From Lepidodermella squamata (Eukaryota > Gastrotricha), in NCBI GenBank assembly GCA_047495785.1, contig JBLDXI010000001.1, positions 1,240,001-1,304,000 of the forward strand: a stretch of 64,000 nucleotides of DNA, written 5' to 3'. The position numbers and the translations under genes were made by a program. This document shows positions 35,732 through 48,125 of the stretch, one piece after another. The notes under the pieces were generated by a model, which saw only the letters and a list, made by a program, of their open reading frames with translations, searched no databases and was not told where the DNA came from. Each line of letters begins with the position of its first letter. Position 1 is the first letter of the stretch.

Positions 35732-36147
35732 TAATAATTGTTTGGCCCGGGGTCAAAGTATACACCTCAAAATAGGTTTTTTTATCCATTTTTTTGTCGT
35801 AATAAATAATTATTTCATTCAAACATCATGTCTTTTGCCCCGGAATACGTTGAAATTGGTTCACGAGAAATGGAGAAAAAATCAGAGACGGCTCAGTTTG
35901 TTGTGGAAATTTTCTTTCCATCTGCTCGCTCAGTAAACACGATCGTGCTTAGTTTTTCACTACTAACAAACCAAAGCAGTAGGACTTAGCTTTGCTTTAA
36001 TAGTATTATTAGATTGGAGGAAACAGCTTTATTCACCTAAATCTTTAGTGATCGACTCAACTCTTTAAAATTGTCCAAGTCGCCAGAGTAAAATACTGAT
36101 TTGGAAGAGGAATTTTCCCGGGAAATTCCGATTTTTAGACGAATAAC
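35732..36147. other. Intergenic region, no gene seen
   Basis: 3' flank of tetraspanin 9 and leader of tetraspanin 10, with a GATTTTTAG acceptor-like site ending nine nt before the next ATG. Confidence 0.35.
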
Positions 36148-37226
36148 ATGATAGCAGAGAAACTTGTGCTCGGACTGATGATAAGCTCATTTGTCCTGTT
36201 CATCTATATATCGGTTGCCTTGCTGGTCGCCGGCGATTGGATCAATACCAGCTTTTCATTGGTTTCTCGCGACAGCAGTCAAACGAGTGGCGAGAACAAA
36301 TTCACGTTCAAAGCAATCAGCATAACGACCATAACCATTGGAGCTTGCTCTTTATTTGTATTCGTCATATCCTTACTGGTTACGGCCACGCTGAAAAATC
36401 ATTTCAAAGTTTATGCTACGGTAATTTTTTTGTAATTATTCAATATTTTCTCGTTCGGCAAACCTCGAACTTTAAAATTCAAACTTCGAACATCCAAATT
36501 CCAAATTTTAATAAAAATCAAGAATCACAGGGCAATAAAGTAGGAGTTAGAGTCCAGCGATTTTTTATTGCCATTCCATTGATCAAAATTCGTTTTTTTC
36601 AATTGAACTAGGTTTCTGCTTCATTCACAATCCTCTTCTTGATCTCATTGGCAACCGGAATTATCACATTATCTTATCAAGGCGTTGTGAAATCAATGCT
36701 TCGTCAAAGTTTGGAACGCGAGCTGGCTTCGAATAACTCGATGAAAGCCCACACGCCGCTGCTTCGATACGGCTTTATCCACTTCAACTGTTGCGGCATT
36801 GATTCTGCTCAATTCTGCGAGCTTGATCATCCGCCTTATAGTCATGTGGGCAATTCGACCTGCCCAAAGGGATCAGACCTTTGCCAACTAGGATGCTACG
36901 ATGTCTTGTGGACTAGCGTGTTCCAACGATACCTGATACGAGCCGGATTACTTCTGATATTTCACTCAATTTCTTTGGTAATTTTTTCAGTGCTATTTCA
37001 AACGATATTTTTGACAGTTTTTTGACAGTTCATGGCGACTATTCTCACATTTGTCATGTTCCGGCTAATCCGAAGCGCGAAAGAGAGAAGCAAGCCGGTA
37101 GTATTCCTTAAAACAGACTCGATCGACATCAACACCTATTTCACTTTCGTTAAAACGCCTGTTTACTCTGAAATGATTAATGTCAGCTCGAGTAGCAAGT
37201 CGCTGCTTTTCGACAACAACGACTGA
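36148..37226 (+). CDS. Tetraspanin (array member 10)
   Basis: Exons 36148-36420, 36612-36977 and 37029-37226, giving 278 aa. The gene structure matches members 5 and 6 apart from a longer first intron (191 nt). The large loop has FNCCGIDS, CELDHPP (His in place of Tyr) and SDLCQLGC. The C-terminal tail of about 50 aa after TM4 is longer than average and Ser-rich, with a Tyr-containing segment (TPVYSEM) that could act as a sorting signal. AATAAA lies at about 37264. Confidence 0.87.
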
Positions 37227-39660
37227 TCGCACTGAGTGTGAAGAAAATTCAATTTTGCGAAAAATAAATTGATTTTTTGGCACGATTTTGTTGTCTTGTC
37301 AATATTATTATGATGGGTTTTTCTCGGTTCTTGTGCGCTGAAGCGACAGCAGACACTTCGGCAATATTATTGCACCGGTGCTATTCGCACCTGCCGCCGG
37401 AAATGATGTAGCAAATTAATGATCCAAATCACTTGCCGTGAGGCGCGAGAACAAATAATAAACAAAATATAGTGCGCATTGCACCGTCTTACAATACACA
37501 AACAGTCTCCGTCTCCTTCCGAAAATTGGGTGATTTTTTTTTAAATTTCAATCGATTTGTTTGTCGCACGATTTTTTTTTAAATTGCTATCGCGACGTTG
37601 GATTAGAGGCGAATCACCTTTGTATACTCGAAGATATTGAGATTTGTGACTCGTAAATGAAGGAGCTTCATCCGATCAGGAATATAATTGTTTGACGCGA
37701 CGCTGCCTGCCCTCTCAATATACACACAGAGACACACTTTAAATCGATTCTGATTTTAAATAACTTTTTCTGTCTCAATTTATCTCTCTTCGCCGTCATA
37801 TTCTCTCGGCCAGCGCGCTCGAATTTGATTATTTTTTCAGCGATATAAAGAAAGCGCGAAAAGAGCCGTTTTTTATTCACCCTAATCTCTCTAGGCCATT
37901 ATAATATAGATTGATAAAATCACATTTTTCGAATGATTTATTCATTATTGCGTCTTTCTTATCGCCGCCTTGCATTTTTTGTCGCTCAAATATAGGCGCA
38001 AAATGCCATGAAAAGTAATAGGAAGACAGTGCCTAAAAATAAACTCGCATTTATTCGCCAGTATATCGTTTTGTTTTTGTTTATTAATTGCAATATTTTT
38101 TAATAAAAATTTGAAGAACACGGCCGGTCATATTGCCGGAAGTTCCGCTCAAAATCGACTATCGATAATTTTCAATGAAAACATTTTGCCGCGAGTTTCA
38201 AGTGCTGACAGCAGCAGTCAGGTGAATGAACATCACAGAGTTTCGCGCGAGCTAAAATATACCTGTTTATGAATGCGCATTTTTTCCGGTTTTACACTCG
38301 CGGCTCAGATTTATTCTCTTGATAATAACAAAACGCGCGTTTTATATTGAAATGCGCAAAAAAATTCGAATAACCAGGGGGGCATTAGGCTTTGTCATTT
38401 ACATGGAAATATACTTTTTTTCGTTTTGTTTGCCTAAACGTGTGCGTATTTTCAGGTACGAAAGCTGGTTTCGCTCTTCTCTGCTTTAGAGTTGCTTCCA
38501 TTTTTTTATATAATGTAACACAGGATAGCGCTATGTCAAATATTATAATTGAGTATTTTTTACTGCGACTCGCCGCTTCCTTGGTCATACACCGCATCCT
38601 CGTGGCTCTTAGATGGCGTTCCGCGGGCGATATTTCTAATAATTATACAGCAGATATAATGAAGTCTACACGTAAGAATTGTGTAAACACCCGTCGCAAT
38701 ACATACATACATATAAGCGAGTTTGTAGTAAAAATCGGCCTGCAAGTCGCGACGATAAACAGAGGCGGAAACAAAAATTATTTGCCAGCTTGTATATTAT
38801 TAGCTTTAGTCGTGTGGAGTAAAAATATTCATATACGCGAGATGATGCGCTTTTGCCCGCCCTATATAACTGGCCATTTGTCAATATTATAGCAAAAACA
38901 GTATATTGGTCGCATCTCATAGTACATGATAGAGACTGGCCCAGAGAGATCAAACGCGTTAGTGTCACGCCATGAAATTTCCTTTGAAATCGTTAAACAT
39001 AATAAACAATATATAGTAGCTTTAATACACCTTGCTCGTCGGTTTGATTGAGCTTCCTATTTGTCCCATGTGACCCATTCCGCATTTGTTAATTTTTCCT
39101 GTAGAATAGCTACCTTAATCGATACCGCGTTTGACGAAATTGAGCCTAACTAATAGCGCTAAAATTACAGGGGCTCTTTTTCATCATATCATGTCGCATT
39201 AGCGGTATCTTTTTTTATTATACACGCGAATAATAAAGTAGCAATAAAATTCTTGTATCGCAACAATTAGCGTTGAAACCACCACTTGAGTTGATGCCGT
39301 GCATCATATACAACATGATAATGTAATATCGCAGCGTGTCGCGTGGGACTGACCTTATGCGCGACCTCATTCTGTGAAGCGTCGCCATGTTATACGCAAA
39401 TTCCTACGGCCGCACCCTGTTGCCGTCGCCGATAATAAAACGTGTGCATGGCAGGTACTTGTTGTAACCAACGCTATTTAAATCATCGCCCTTATCGCAG
39501 CGCGGCTCTTTTCATAATTGGCTGTCAAATTGTTTGGCTAAATACTACTCAGGAAAAAGTCGATCCATATAATTTATTGCGACATTAAATAATGTTATTC
39601 GTTTATTTTCAGGATAAATTAATTAAAATATGTAATTAATCCAATTAAACTCTGCCAATC
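37227..39660. other. 2.4-kb intergenic region, no gene seen
   Basis: AT-rich sequence. The longest open stretch (38392-38892, +) starts on a non-ATG codon and resembles no family. An ATTTTCAG acceptor-like site ends at 39612, 48 nt before the ATG of tetraspanin 11. Confidence 0.4.
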
Positions 39661-40705
39661 ATGGGAGTTCCAACTTTCATGCGGATCCTACTTCTAGCGA
39701 TGGATTTGTTTTTTGTGGTAATATAATTTTAATTATTTTGCCTCGCGATATAACATTTTTTTATCAAGGTGATCGGTATTTTATTGTTCATCGCTGGGGT
39801 GTGGATTTTCAACGAATTTGACGCATCGAAGCGCATGTTGGCGCCAAGCGTTGCTGCCGATCAGAGTGTTATCGCCATTGTAGGAATCGCCGTTGTAGGC
39901 GCCGCGATGACCGTCGGCAGTGCACTAGGCGGTTATGGGACAATGAAAAACCGAGATCTCTGGATAATTTATGTGAGAATTTTTCTAAATATTTTTAATA
40001 TTAAGAAAATTCAAAATATTTTTCCAGTCATCATCACTGCTGACACCTTGCTTTGCAACGCTGTGCTCCTTAGGAGTTTGTATTCTCGTCTATCAGAATT
40101 CGGTAAGAGGGCTTAATAAGGTTAGGAAAATTGATTATCTTCGCTCTCAGGTATTCGAGGTTGTCAAGAAAACTTTGCAATACGAAGTCGCCGCAAACGT
40201 CACGAATGGCTTGCTAAAAACTGGTTACGTTAGGGTGAGTAGATTATTTTCAATCATGCATATAGTAATTAATTTTCGAATTATTGGAAATAGTACGGTT
40301 GCTGCGGCTTGTCTGATCTTCCCGGCGGTTGCGATAAGCATTACCCTCCCTCGTCAGTTTGCCAAATCGGTTCCGGTCTATGTGAAAAGGTAAATATCGC
40401 CGTAATATTTACTTGAAAATTCACGAAATTCTGCGAAATTTAGGGTTGCACACAATATATCTGGAATAATCTATTCGTGCCTTACCTCAACGGAACTATA
40501 TCAGCTCTTTTCACAATATCGGCAATATTGGTAAGTTTTCCTGAATTTATTCGAAGTTTGATTTTAGATGGTTATTTCGTAGCTCGTCGGAATTATTCTC
40601 GGATTTATCGTCTATCGATACATGGCTGCCGAACGAGAAAAAGAACGCCGGGAAAATGCATCAGCGTCAGCTGTAGCGAGTAGTCGAGCGATAAAAGAGG
40701 AATGA
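39661..40705 (+). CDS. Tetraspanin (array member 11)
   Basis: Exons 39661-39717, 39769-39972, 40028-40102, 40151-40234, 40294-40389, 40444-40530 and 40583-40705, giving 241 aa. The exon pattern is the fully split type seen in members 1, 2 and 4. The large loop has YGCCGLSD, CDKHYPP and SGLCEKGC. TM3 is unusually Cys/Ser-rich (SSSLLTPCFATLCSLGVC). The tail after TM4 is highly charged (AAEREKERRENASAS) and ends IKEE. It is the last gene on the + strand before the cyclase array on the other strand. Confidence 0.85.
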
Positions 40706-41443
40706 AGTGATCATTACGGACGAATTTTGCTCCGATATTACATATCTATACCACTCTTGACGGCTAAATTTTGAGCCATCAGTTTGTTTTCACGCTTTTC
40801 TCATTCACTCAGAGTTGATAATAACGTCTCGTCAATTTTGTTGTTGGCAGTAAAAAAAAGAACACGCGCCTGATTTTCAAGGTTGTTTTCAACTATAATT
40901 ACCTGTTCGGAAGTAGGCTTTTCCGGCTTTTATACAAGACGAAAACACCACTTGTGTGCATTATTATTTTATTTGGTGAAATTCTAATTGTGGTGAATTA
41001 ATAGAGGCAATTTATCGGAATGAATGCGGTGGCGCTAAAAGTGATCCTTAACGTTACATTTTAATCAAATGGGAAAGTGGCTAGTCGAAGATGCCAGTGG
41101 AGGAGCAGAAATGAGGTTAAAATGTTCAGTATGTTATTACGTATAAGTCGAAGTTAGGACATTCGCGCTAACAAAATGAATACTCAAGTGCTGTAAACAA
41201 TCACGTGATACTGAAAATACTGATACTGGTACGTGATACTGAAAATAGGTTTAGAAAAGTGAGAATCAGAATTGAAATAATAAAATCTTAACGAAAACAT
41301 TTCACAGTGCACAGAGCACGTTATTGCCCGCTATATGTCAATTTGTGGACAGTAATTACTGAATGGAGCTGAGACCGCTTATCATATAGACTATAGACTC
41401 ATCTCCGGCCTGTGTTTCGTATTAGACCGCTGTTTGCCAATGT
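40706..41443. other. Intergenic region between tetraspanin and cyclase arrays
   Basis: Convergent gap: the tetraspanin array ends here from the left and cyclase gene 1 from the right. A 17-bp direct repeat (ACGTGATACTGAAAATA) occurs at 41203 and 41231. No exon seen. Confidence 0.4.
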
Positions 41444-41554
41444 TCAATCTCGCAGTATCTGGGTGGTGCTAAGATCCGCCTCTTTGCAGTAGAACATCGA
41501 CATGAGAGGAGACGAGACCGCTTGATTTTGCAGCCAGTAAGTCGGAGATCCATC
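41444..41554 (-). pseudogene. Bypassed ancestral last exon of guanylate cyclase gene 1
   Basis: On the minus strand this 111-nt open stretch begins behind a TTAAG acceptor. It encodes DGSPTYWLQNQAVSSPLMSM and onward to a stop at 41444, aligning with the final exon of the other five cyclase genes in length and in the TYWL motif. The short end of the preceding exon (REWP) survives at about 41629-41639, followed by a GC-type donor (GCAAGT). A 708-bp insertion now separates both from the rest of the gene. The reading frame is still intact, so the insertion may be young or the exon may still be used by splicing. Confidence 0.7.
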
Positions 41555-41639
41555 CTTAAGATAGTCAAAACATTCATCGTAATATTAAATAATGTAAATT
41601 TAAGTTTAATGTAAATTTTTAAACTTGCCGGCCACTCTC

Positions 41640-42347
41640 GTCGCTGTCAGCGTGAAACGGGCCCTAATAACTTGTCCCTTCGAAAATCGATAGAAGGTTT
41701 GCTACTACAGTATAATGCGTATGGATTAAAGTGTGTAACTTTTTGATGAATGGTGAATGGTCATCCCGTCCGAAGAAGATGGAAACCGCGCGGTGCTCCG
41801 TGAATGTTGAGAATTTACGCCTTCGATCCTCTCCTTTAAAATGCTGACCAGCAACACTCCATTCTTGATTGGGAGTTTTATTCATCACAGCTTCTTTTAA
41901 TCACAAAACGCGGCAATAGGAAGGCATCAAGCATCAAGCATAAGTCCAAAGAGTGAAATGCATCCAAACATTTGAGGCGGTCATATAAGAGTGACAACGT
42001 CGCAGTGATCATGGAAAGGGAACTGTAGATGGCGTGGAAATGAGGCGTGGCTCAAACTTAGCGACTGTAGCATCTGAGTGTAGAAAACTCGATGGATTAA
42101 AGCTATCGCTCAGGTTTTAGCTGAAGCTAAGCCTCCGGATCGATATTCGGAGCGAACTCTCACTACTATTCAGTCTATTCTCATTGTTGATCTTTGAACT
42201 ACTCATCATCGGTCTGCGATTTTGAGACACCTTCGCTACCGAGCTTTTGTCGCTCAAGCAAATAAACGATAATTTAGAGGAGCCGCGTCAGATATGAGGG
42301 AGGAAGGTAATGAATTAAGTTAACACCCCTTTCAGTTCCGCAGCGAC
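41640..42347. mobile_element. 708-bp insertion with imperfect terminal inverted repeats, inside cyclase gene 1
   Basis: The ends read GTCGCTG..AGCGTGAAACGGG on the left and, reverse-complemented, GTCGCTG..GAACTGAAAGGGG on the right. Removing exactly 41640-42347 restores the conserved coding sequence RPK-x-x-EWP, in frame, found in the other cyclase copies. No intact transposase was found; an open stretch at 41664-41888 on the minus strand is too degenerate to assign. No clear target-site duplication. Confidence 0.65.
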
Positions 42348-44484
42348 GTATCTTCGGTCGCTGAGTCATGATAAAACCTCCTTGATGCTGTAGCTCATTG
42401 AAGCTCGATGCGCTCAGCTGAATTTGTTGAGCTGTTGAAAACATAATTATCAACGTTAAATGAAGCATTTCAAAACCTACGTCGAGAAGTTTGCTCCATA
42501 CGATTGGCTGAAATGGAAAAATCAAGTGGCTAATTGTTTTATCTGTCAAGACAATACCATGCTGAACGGTGTTTCCGAACAAGCAGTAGCGGAATGTTTT
42601 AAACCCGACGATACCCGCCATCACAGGGCCGCTGTTGAGGCCAACTCGAATACGAATTCGGTCTTTGCTCCGCGGAACTTTGATCATTGTGACCTCTTCA
42701 ATCAAAGCCAAAGCCAAAGAAGCGATTTCGACGGCATGGGACGGCAGTCGATTAGGAACTCCGCTGGCTACAACGTAAGCATCTCCGATGGTTTCTACCT
42801 TATAGCACTGATAGGCGTTGGCTCGGTTATCAAAAGTTGTGTAAACGGTGTTAAGCAGAGCCAACACTTCTTGAGCTTTCAGTTTCGAACAAATCGTCGT
42901 GAAGCCGACGATGTCCGAATAGAAAACAGTGACGTTGTTGAAGTACTCAGGGCGGACTTGAACGCCTCGGTTCAGTTGTTTTGCGACGCTTTTCGGCAGG
43001 AGGCGGTAAACGGCCTTGCACGAGTCGACATAACGATCGGCACAGTAATTGTATCGATTGATTATTCGGGAAGATTCCTGGCTCGTATGCAGCAGCCAAA
43101 TCGTTATGAACACCGGCAAAAGTAACCCGAGTATTGCCAGTTTCACCCCCTCTACAAAACTTGGTTTTTAAGCCCCAATGTAGCGTAGTGAAAATTATAC
43201 CGGAGATAACAGCCTCGTTGACTGCTTGAAGCCCCATGTCGTAAGTTGCGTCCATGTAGTCTTTACTATCGTCAGCATACTTTAGCAACGAACGATGAAG
43301 ACCAGCTGCATTTCTAGTCATCTCGTCTGAAAAAGCATTGAGATTTATTAATTCTTAATACAGTAGGAATCAAAAGATTACATCTGTCGTCTTTTGTAAC
43401 CAGCCAATGGGCCTTGGTTGCATTTTGCACTCGCAAGACATCGTTGAGAAGTTTAGCAATGCCATCAGTTATGTCACTTCCATCGATATCTCCAACTGTC
43501 AGCAGGTCAGCCTTCTCCAACAGAATACCAGCGACAGATAGCGAGTCTTCCATGAGCTGAGCATCCGATGAACGAAGAAAACTCGCCTTTGTATTGTCAT
43601 CAGAAACTACAGGAAAAAGTTATTTCTCGACTGCGAAGTTTTCAAGGAGTTTTTACTTAGATCTCGAGTCGCATAGGCGTAGAGAGTAGCAATTTGAAAG
43701 TAAATGATGCTTTTGCGCGCTAGTAAGAAGCCAAGGGTTGATAGCCACAGCGTATTGAAGCTGTCCTCTTTCGAGAAAATTTGAATTTCGACATCGGAGA
43801 TCTGAACCAAGATGCACTCGTAGAAAATGATATCGTCGAAAACTGTCATGCATAATTTGTCATATTAGCGTGTGATGCGATCTTCGTAGTGTCTTACCGT
43901 TGATAGCTCTTTCATCATATGCTCGGTAGATTTTTATAGGCATCGCACTGTCCCTGGTGGCCAAATCAGACCTGATACCATTGCTTTGGCATATGTACTC
44001 CCTGTATTCGGGTACGTCAAAATAGATACGGTTGAAAACGTTTGACCATTTTGAGAAAATCTTGGAAGAATTCATGATTCATTCGCGAAACATTTTCAAT
44101 GCGATTTAATACCTGATCATTTAAACTAACAGCATCCCCAATTTTAGCATAATCATTCGGGTCGTAATTGTTAGTCATATACTTGACCCTTGCCAACGAC
44201 TCTTCAAATACAGCCGCTGACATTTCCTCCAGCGCCTCGAAGCCTATAAAAGTGTTACCCATGTCCTCGTAAGTGCCTCGCTCGTCGAGTTTTCTCTGCA
44301 AGATGATTGCGCTCCTGACGATGCTGCACACGATCAGGATGACTAAACCGGCTGCCATGCCGCCGAGCAAAGATCCCGATTTGCTGGTCAGCGTCAGTGA
44401 CGCTGATTCTGCTTCGGCGTCAAAAATGTCGACGGAGGAGCGTCCGGAATCACCAGACTTGAGGCTACTACCACTGGTTTTCAT
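42274..44484 (-). CDS. Receptor guanylate cyclase with NIT-like extracellular domain (array gene 1), altered C-terminus
   Basis: Exons, in order of transcription: 44484-44113, 44060-43898, 43842-43657, 43606-43382, 43326-43201, 43151-42558, 42507-42481 and 42431-42274, giving 616 aa. The layout is a Ser-rich cytoplasmic N-terminus (SGDSGRSSVDIFD), TM1 (about 38-62), a helical ectodomain of about 290 aa, TM2 (VKLAILGLLLPVFITIWLL), a short linker helix and a class III cyclase domain. Catalytic Asp residues are in YSDIVGF and ETIGDAY; Glu of VETIGDAY and Cys of RYCLFG are the guanine-specifying pair, so GTP to cGMP is expected. The ectodomain resembles NIT domains (LLARKSIIYFQIATLYAYATR); that assignment is weaker. 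There is no kinase-homology domain. A TIR insertion replaces the usual EWPxGxPTYWL tail with RRCGTERGVNLIHYLPPS and onward. Confidence 0.82.
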
Positions 44485-45805
44485 TGTCTGTGCACTTATT
44501 GGTAAAAGCTGTCGAAAAAATATCTCCCAGGTAATAATACTATGTCCTTCGGAGAATAATGCGTTATTATGGATTATCCTTCGAAATTTCATTAATCATG
44601 ACTTAGGCTTATGTGGTTAGGCTGCTGATGAGTGATTAGCAAACAAACAGGATTGGCTAGGATGAAATTTCAATCATCCCGTAGTACCTATGTCAGGACG
44701 ATTTTCCAGGAAAATACCGAGTACAACATGCACCAAGCTGGTGCAGAGGCATGAAGATCTGGTTGAATCTAAAAAATGGGTCTGTGGTCTGCCAGGGTCT
44801 GGTTACCTGAGCTGTATTATATTGGAATAAAACGATCTTGCAATTGTTCAGGATGATGCCAAATTGATCCCAGACGCCCAGACGGGGAATTGGTAACTTG
44901 AATGTTTCATTAGATATCAATAAAGCTCATTGCTAAGGATTCTGGTAGAACCAGAACAACCAGCCAATGAAAAGCAAAATCTTCAGTTCCGCGGCACGTA
45001 TCGCGGATATCTCATGGAGTGGTATGGTATTGCCTCGGCAAAGTCGCTTTTCAGCAAAACAAAATTGGCAAAAATATTGAAATGGCAGGCAATAAATGGT
45101 TGAATGTGTTACTTACCACACCTTTTTATTCACAGGCACAACAAACCACCTGCTACTCAGGGGAAGCTACGTAGTACATTGAAGCTGACAGCTAAAAGTA
45201 GACCACACATAAGCGATATTAAAAACAGCAACAAATATTAGTCATATGAAACAATGATTATATATTGAATAGATATTGAATAGATAGATATTGAAACGAT
45301 AACATGAAGATTTGACACAGATTCACATATAATTATTGAAAACGCCATCAAAATCGGTGAAAACACACACTGTACAATAGCGCTGAGACTTAGTGCAGGT
45401 TATATCGTGCTCAGCGCGTCATAACTGAAATTTACAGATGTAGAGCGCGCGGGCGCGCAAATCTCAATCTTTATCACTTGTGTCCCATGAAAGTTGCAAG
45501 AGCATCACAGCGCAGCCACTCTCAACTCCAGAAATCGCTTGATATAACAGAAAATATGATTGCTGTTGCTGGAAATCGTTGGCAAAATTATCTGTCTCCT
45601 TATTATTCAAACTACAAATCGCTTTCGTTTTAGATTCGCGATTTCTTCCCCTTGGCTGCGCTATGATTCATTTTACTGTAATAACATACACCTTATTCAC
45701 ATGAATTTGACTATTACAATTACTATTACCACATCAACATTTCAAAGTCATAGAGAAATCAGTAAAATCCAGATAGATAACAGCCGTCGAGTGAGGCGCA
45801 GCCGG
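44485..45805. other. 1.3-kb intergenic region between cyclase genes 1 and 2
   Basis: Upstream region of cyclase gene 1 and 3' flank of gene 2 (both on the minus strand). AT-rich; nothing recognisable. Confidence 0.35.
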
Positions 45806-48125
45806 TTAAGTTCGAATGATTTGCGTTAGGCTGAAGTCTTTGCAGTAAAACATCGACAGCAACGTCGTTGATATTGCGTGGTTTTGCAGCCAATGAGTTG
45901 GGTTGCCATCCTTAATTACAGAAAATAAAGAAATGTAAAATTAATAGTTTGGTTTTTTAAGATAGTTACCGGCCAGTCTTTTTTAGGGCGCTGAGATGTT
46001 ATGAAACCGCCTTGTTGTTGCAATTCGCTGCAGCTCGACGCGCTCAACTGAATCTGCTGGGCTGTAAAAGAAAATTTGTTCGAAATTCGCTATTACGAAA
46101 TCATCAAAGAAAACCAACGCTGCGAAGATTGCTCCATTCGATTAGCTGCAAATGGAACAATATTTAGCTGTAACATCAAATCAACTATCAACTGTACTGA
46201 CCATGTTGAACAGTGTTTCCAAACAGGCAGTATCGGAATGTTTTGAAACCAACTATCCCAGCCATGACAGGTCCCGTGTTGATGCCGACACGAATACGGA
46301 TGCGTTCTGTGCTTCTAGGGACCTTGATCATCGCAACCTCATCAACCAAAGCCAGAGCCAGAGAGGCGATTTCAATAGCGTGAGATGTGATTCTATTAGG
46401 AACTCCGCTGGCTACAACGTATGCATCTCCGATGGTTTCAACCTTATAGCACTGATAGGTGTTTGCTCGATTATCAAAGGTTGTGTAAACGGTGTTAAGC
46501 AGGGCCAACACTTCTTGGGCTTTCAGCTTGGAGCAAATAGTCGTGAAGCCGACGATGTCCGAATAGAATACAGTGACGTTGTTGAAGTATTCAGGGCGGA
46601 CTTGAACGCCTCGATTCAGTTGCTTTGCGACGCTTTTCGGCAGGAGGCGGTAAACGGCCTTACAAGAGTCTATATAGCGTTCTACGCAGTGATTGTACCG
46701 ATTGATCAGCCGGCTTGTTTCCCTTTTTGAATGTTTCAACCAGATGATTGTGAATATCGGCAGAAGAAAGGCAAAAATTGCCAGTTTTACGGCCTCTGTG
46801 AGAGTCAATTTAATGTCGCCGGAATGATTAAACTACCTTTCTAACCTGAGACTATTAAACCATTCACGTTGTCCAAGCCTTTTTGGTAGTTGGTGTCCAT
46901 GTAGTCCTCACAGTCGGCCGCAAAAATATGAAGCAGGCGGCGAAGGTTCGTCGCGGTTCGCGTCAATTCATCTGAAAAGGAGGGTTTTTGTCGCAGCCGT
47001 GAGCTTGAGATAACTTACATCTTCCTTGATCCTTGCTAACCATCCAATAAGCTTTTGTAGCATTTTGGACACGGAGTACGTCATTGAGTAAGATATCGAT
47101 GCCTTCACGAACTTCCTTCGAAGCCGCGCCGAGCTCAAGAGGAGTCAAAAGATCGGCTTTCTCGAGTAAGATACTGGCAACAGAAAGTGAATCTTCCATT
47201 AGCTGGGAATCAGAGAAGCGCGCGAAATCTGCTTTGGTACCGTCTTGAGATACTATAAGCAAAACAAAGTTTAGTGTGACCAAATTGTAAAGGATGAACT
47301 TACTAAGGGCTCGAGTTGCGTAAGCGTAGAGAATCGCGATTTGAAAGTAAATGATACTTTTTCGAGCCAACAAAAATCCGAGGGAGGCCAGCCACAAAGA
47401 GTTAAAACTGTCCTCCTGCGCGAAGATTTGAATCTCAACATCAGAGATCTGCACAAGGACGCATTCATAGAAAGCGATATCGTCGAAAACTGAAGGAATA
47501 TGGAGTAAGTCAAATCGGAATTGGATTACAAAAGTTTACCATTAATGCTTCTTTCGTCATACGCTCGATAGATCTTTATCGGCATAGCACTGTCGCGTGT
47601 AGCTAAATCAGATCTAATGCCATTACTTTGGCATGTGTATTCGCGGTACTCCGGCACGTCGAAGTAAATTCGATTGAAAACCGTAGACCATTTGTAGAAA
47701 ACCTTAGGGTATTTTACAAGTAAAGGGCAGTTATTGGACTCAATGGGTTATACCTGGTCGTTCATTGTTACAGCATCCCCGATTTCAGCGTAGTTATTTG
47801 GATTAAACTGGTTTGTCATGTATTTGACCCGAGCAAGAGCTTCTTCGAAAACTGCGGCTGACATGGCTTCCAAGGCATCGAAGCCTTCGAAAATATCGCC
47901 CATGTCGTCGTATGTTCCACGCTCGTCAATCGTTTGCTGCAGCATCACGGCGCTCCTGATGATACCGCACAAGAGCAAAATAACCAAAGCGGCTGAAATA
48001 CTGGCAACCAGCGTTCGTGACCGGCTGTTGAGGGTGAGGCTGGCTGCCTCAGCTTCAGCGTCGAAAATGTCTACCGAAGACCGCCCGGAATCTCCCGACT
48101 TGATGCTGTTCGAGTTGGCTCGCAT
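45806..48125 (-). CDS. Receptor guanylate cyclase with NIT-like extracellular domain (array gene 2)
   Basis: Nine exons: 48125-47754, 47702-47540, 47489-47304, 47252-47019, 46971-46846, 46795-46202, 46145-46119, 46061-45970 and 45910-45806, giving 632 aa. It is the closest relative of gene 1 (shared SGDSGRSSVDIFDAEAE N-terminus) and shows what gene 1 looked like before its insertion: the C-terminus runs QRPKKDWP then GNPTHWLQN. The cyclase domain keeps YSDIVGF, VETIGDAY and RYCLFG. The 27-nt seventh exon (NRMEQSSQ) is separated from the eighth by an intron, as in genes 1 and 3. Exon 4 is three codons longer than in the other copies. Confidence 0.86.

Noticed and set aside
38392-38892. 166-codon open frame in the gap before tetraspanin 11
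   Set aside because: It begins on TTG rather than ATG and shows no recognisable domain, splice structure or repeat of itself. Open frames of this length occur by chance in AT-biased DNA.
16117-40705. Horizontal transfer or bacterial origin of any gene cluster here
   Set aside because: All clusters carry short spliceosomal introns at conserved positions and belong to animal families; even the LicD domain, first named in bacteria, appears here in the animal fukutin-like, intron-split form.
41664-41888. 74-codon frame inside the 708-bp insertion, faintly reminiscent of a mariner-type transposase
   Set aside because: The similarity is too weak to claim: no catalytic acidic residues can be placed and the frame is short. 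A profile search of the whole insertion in six frames would decide.
42460-43125. 221-codon open frame opposite cyclase gene 1 (and similar frames opposite genes 2, 5 and 6)
   Set aside because: These antisense frames recur at the same place in each copy only because the sense exon is conserved; the sense strand has the cyclase motifs.
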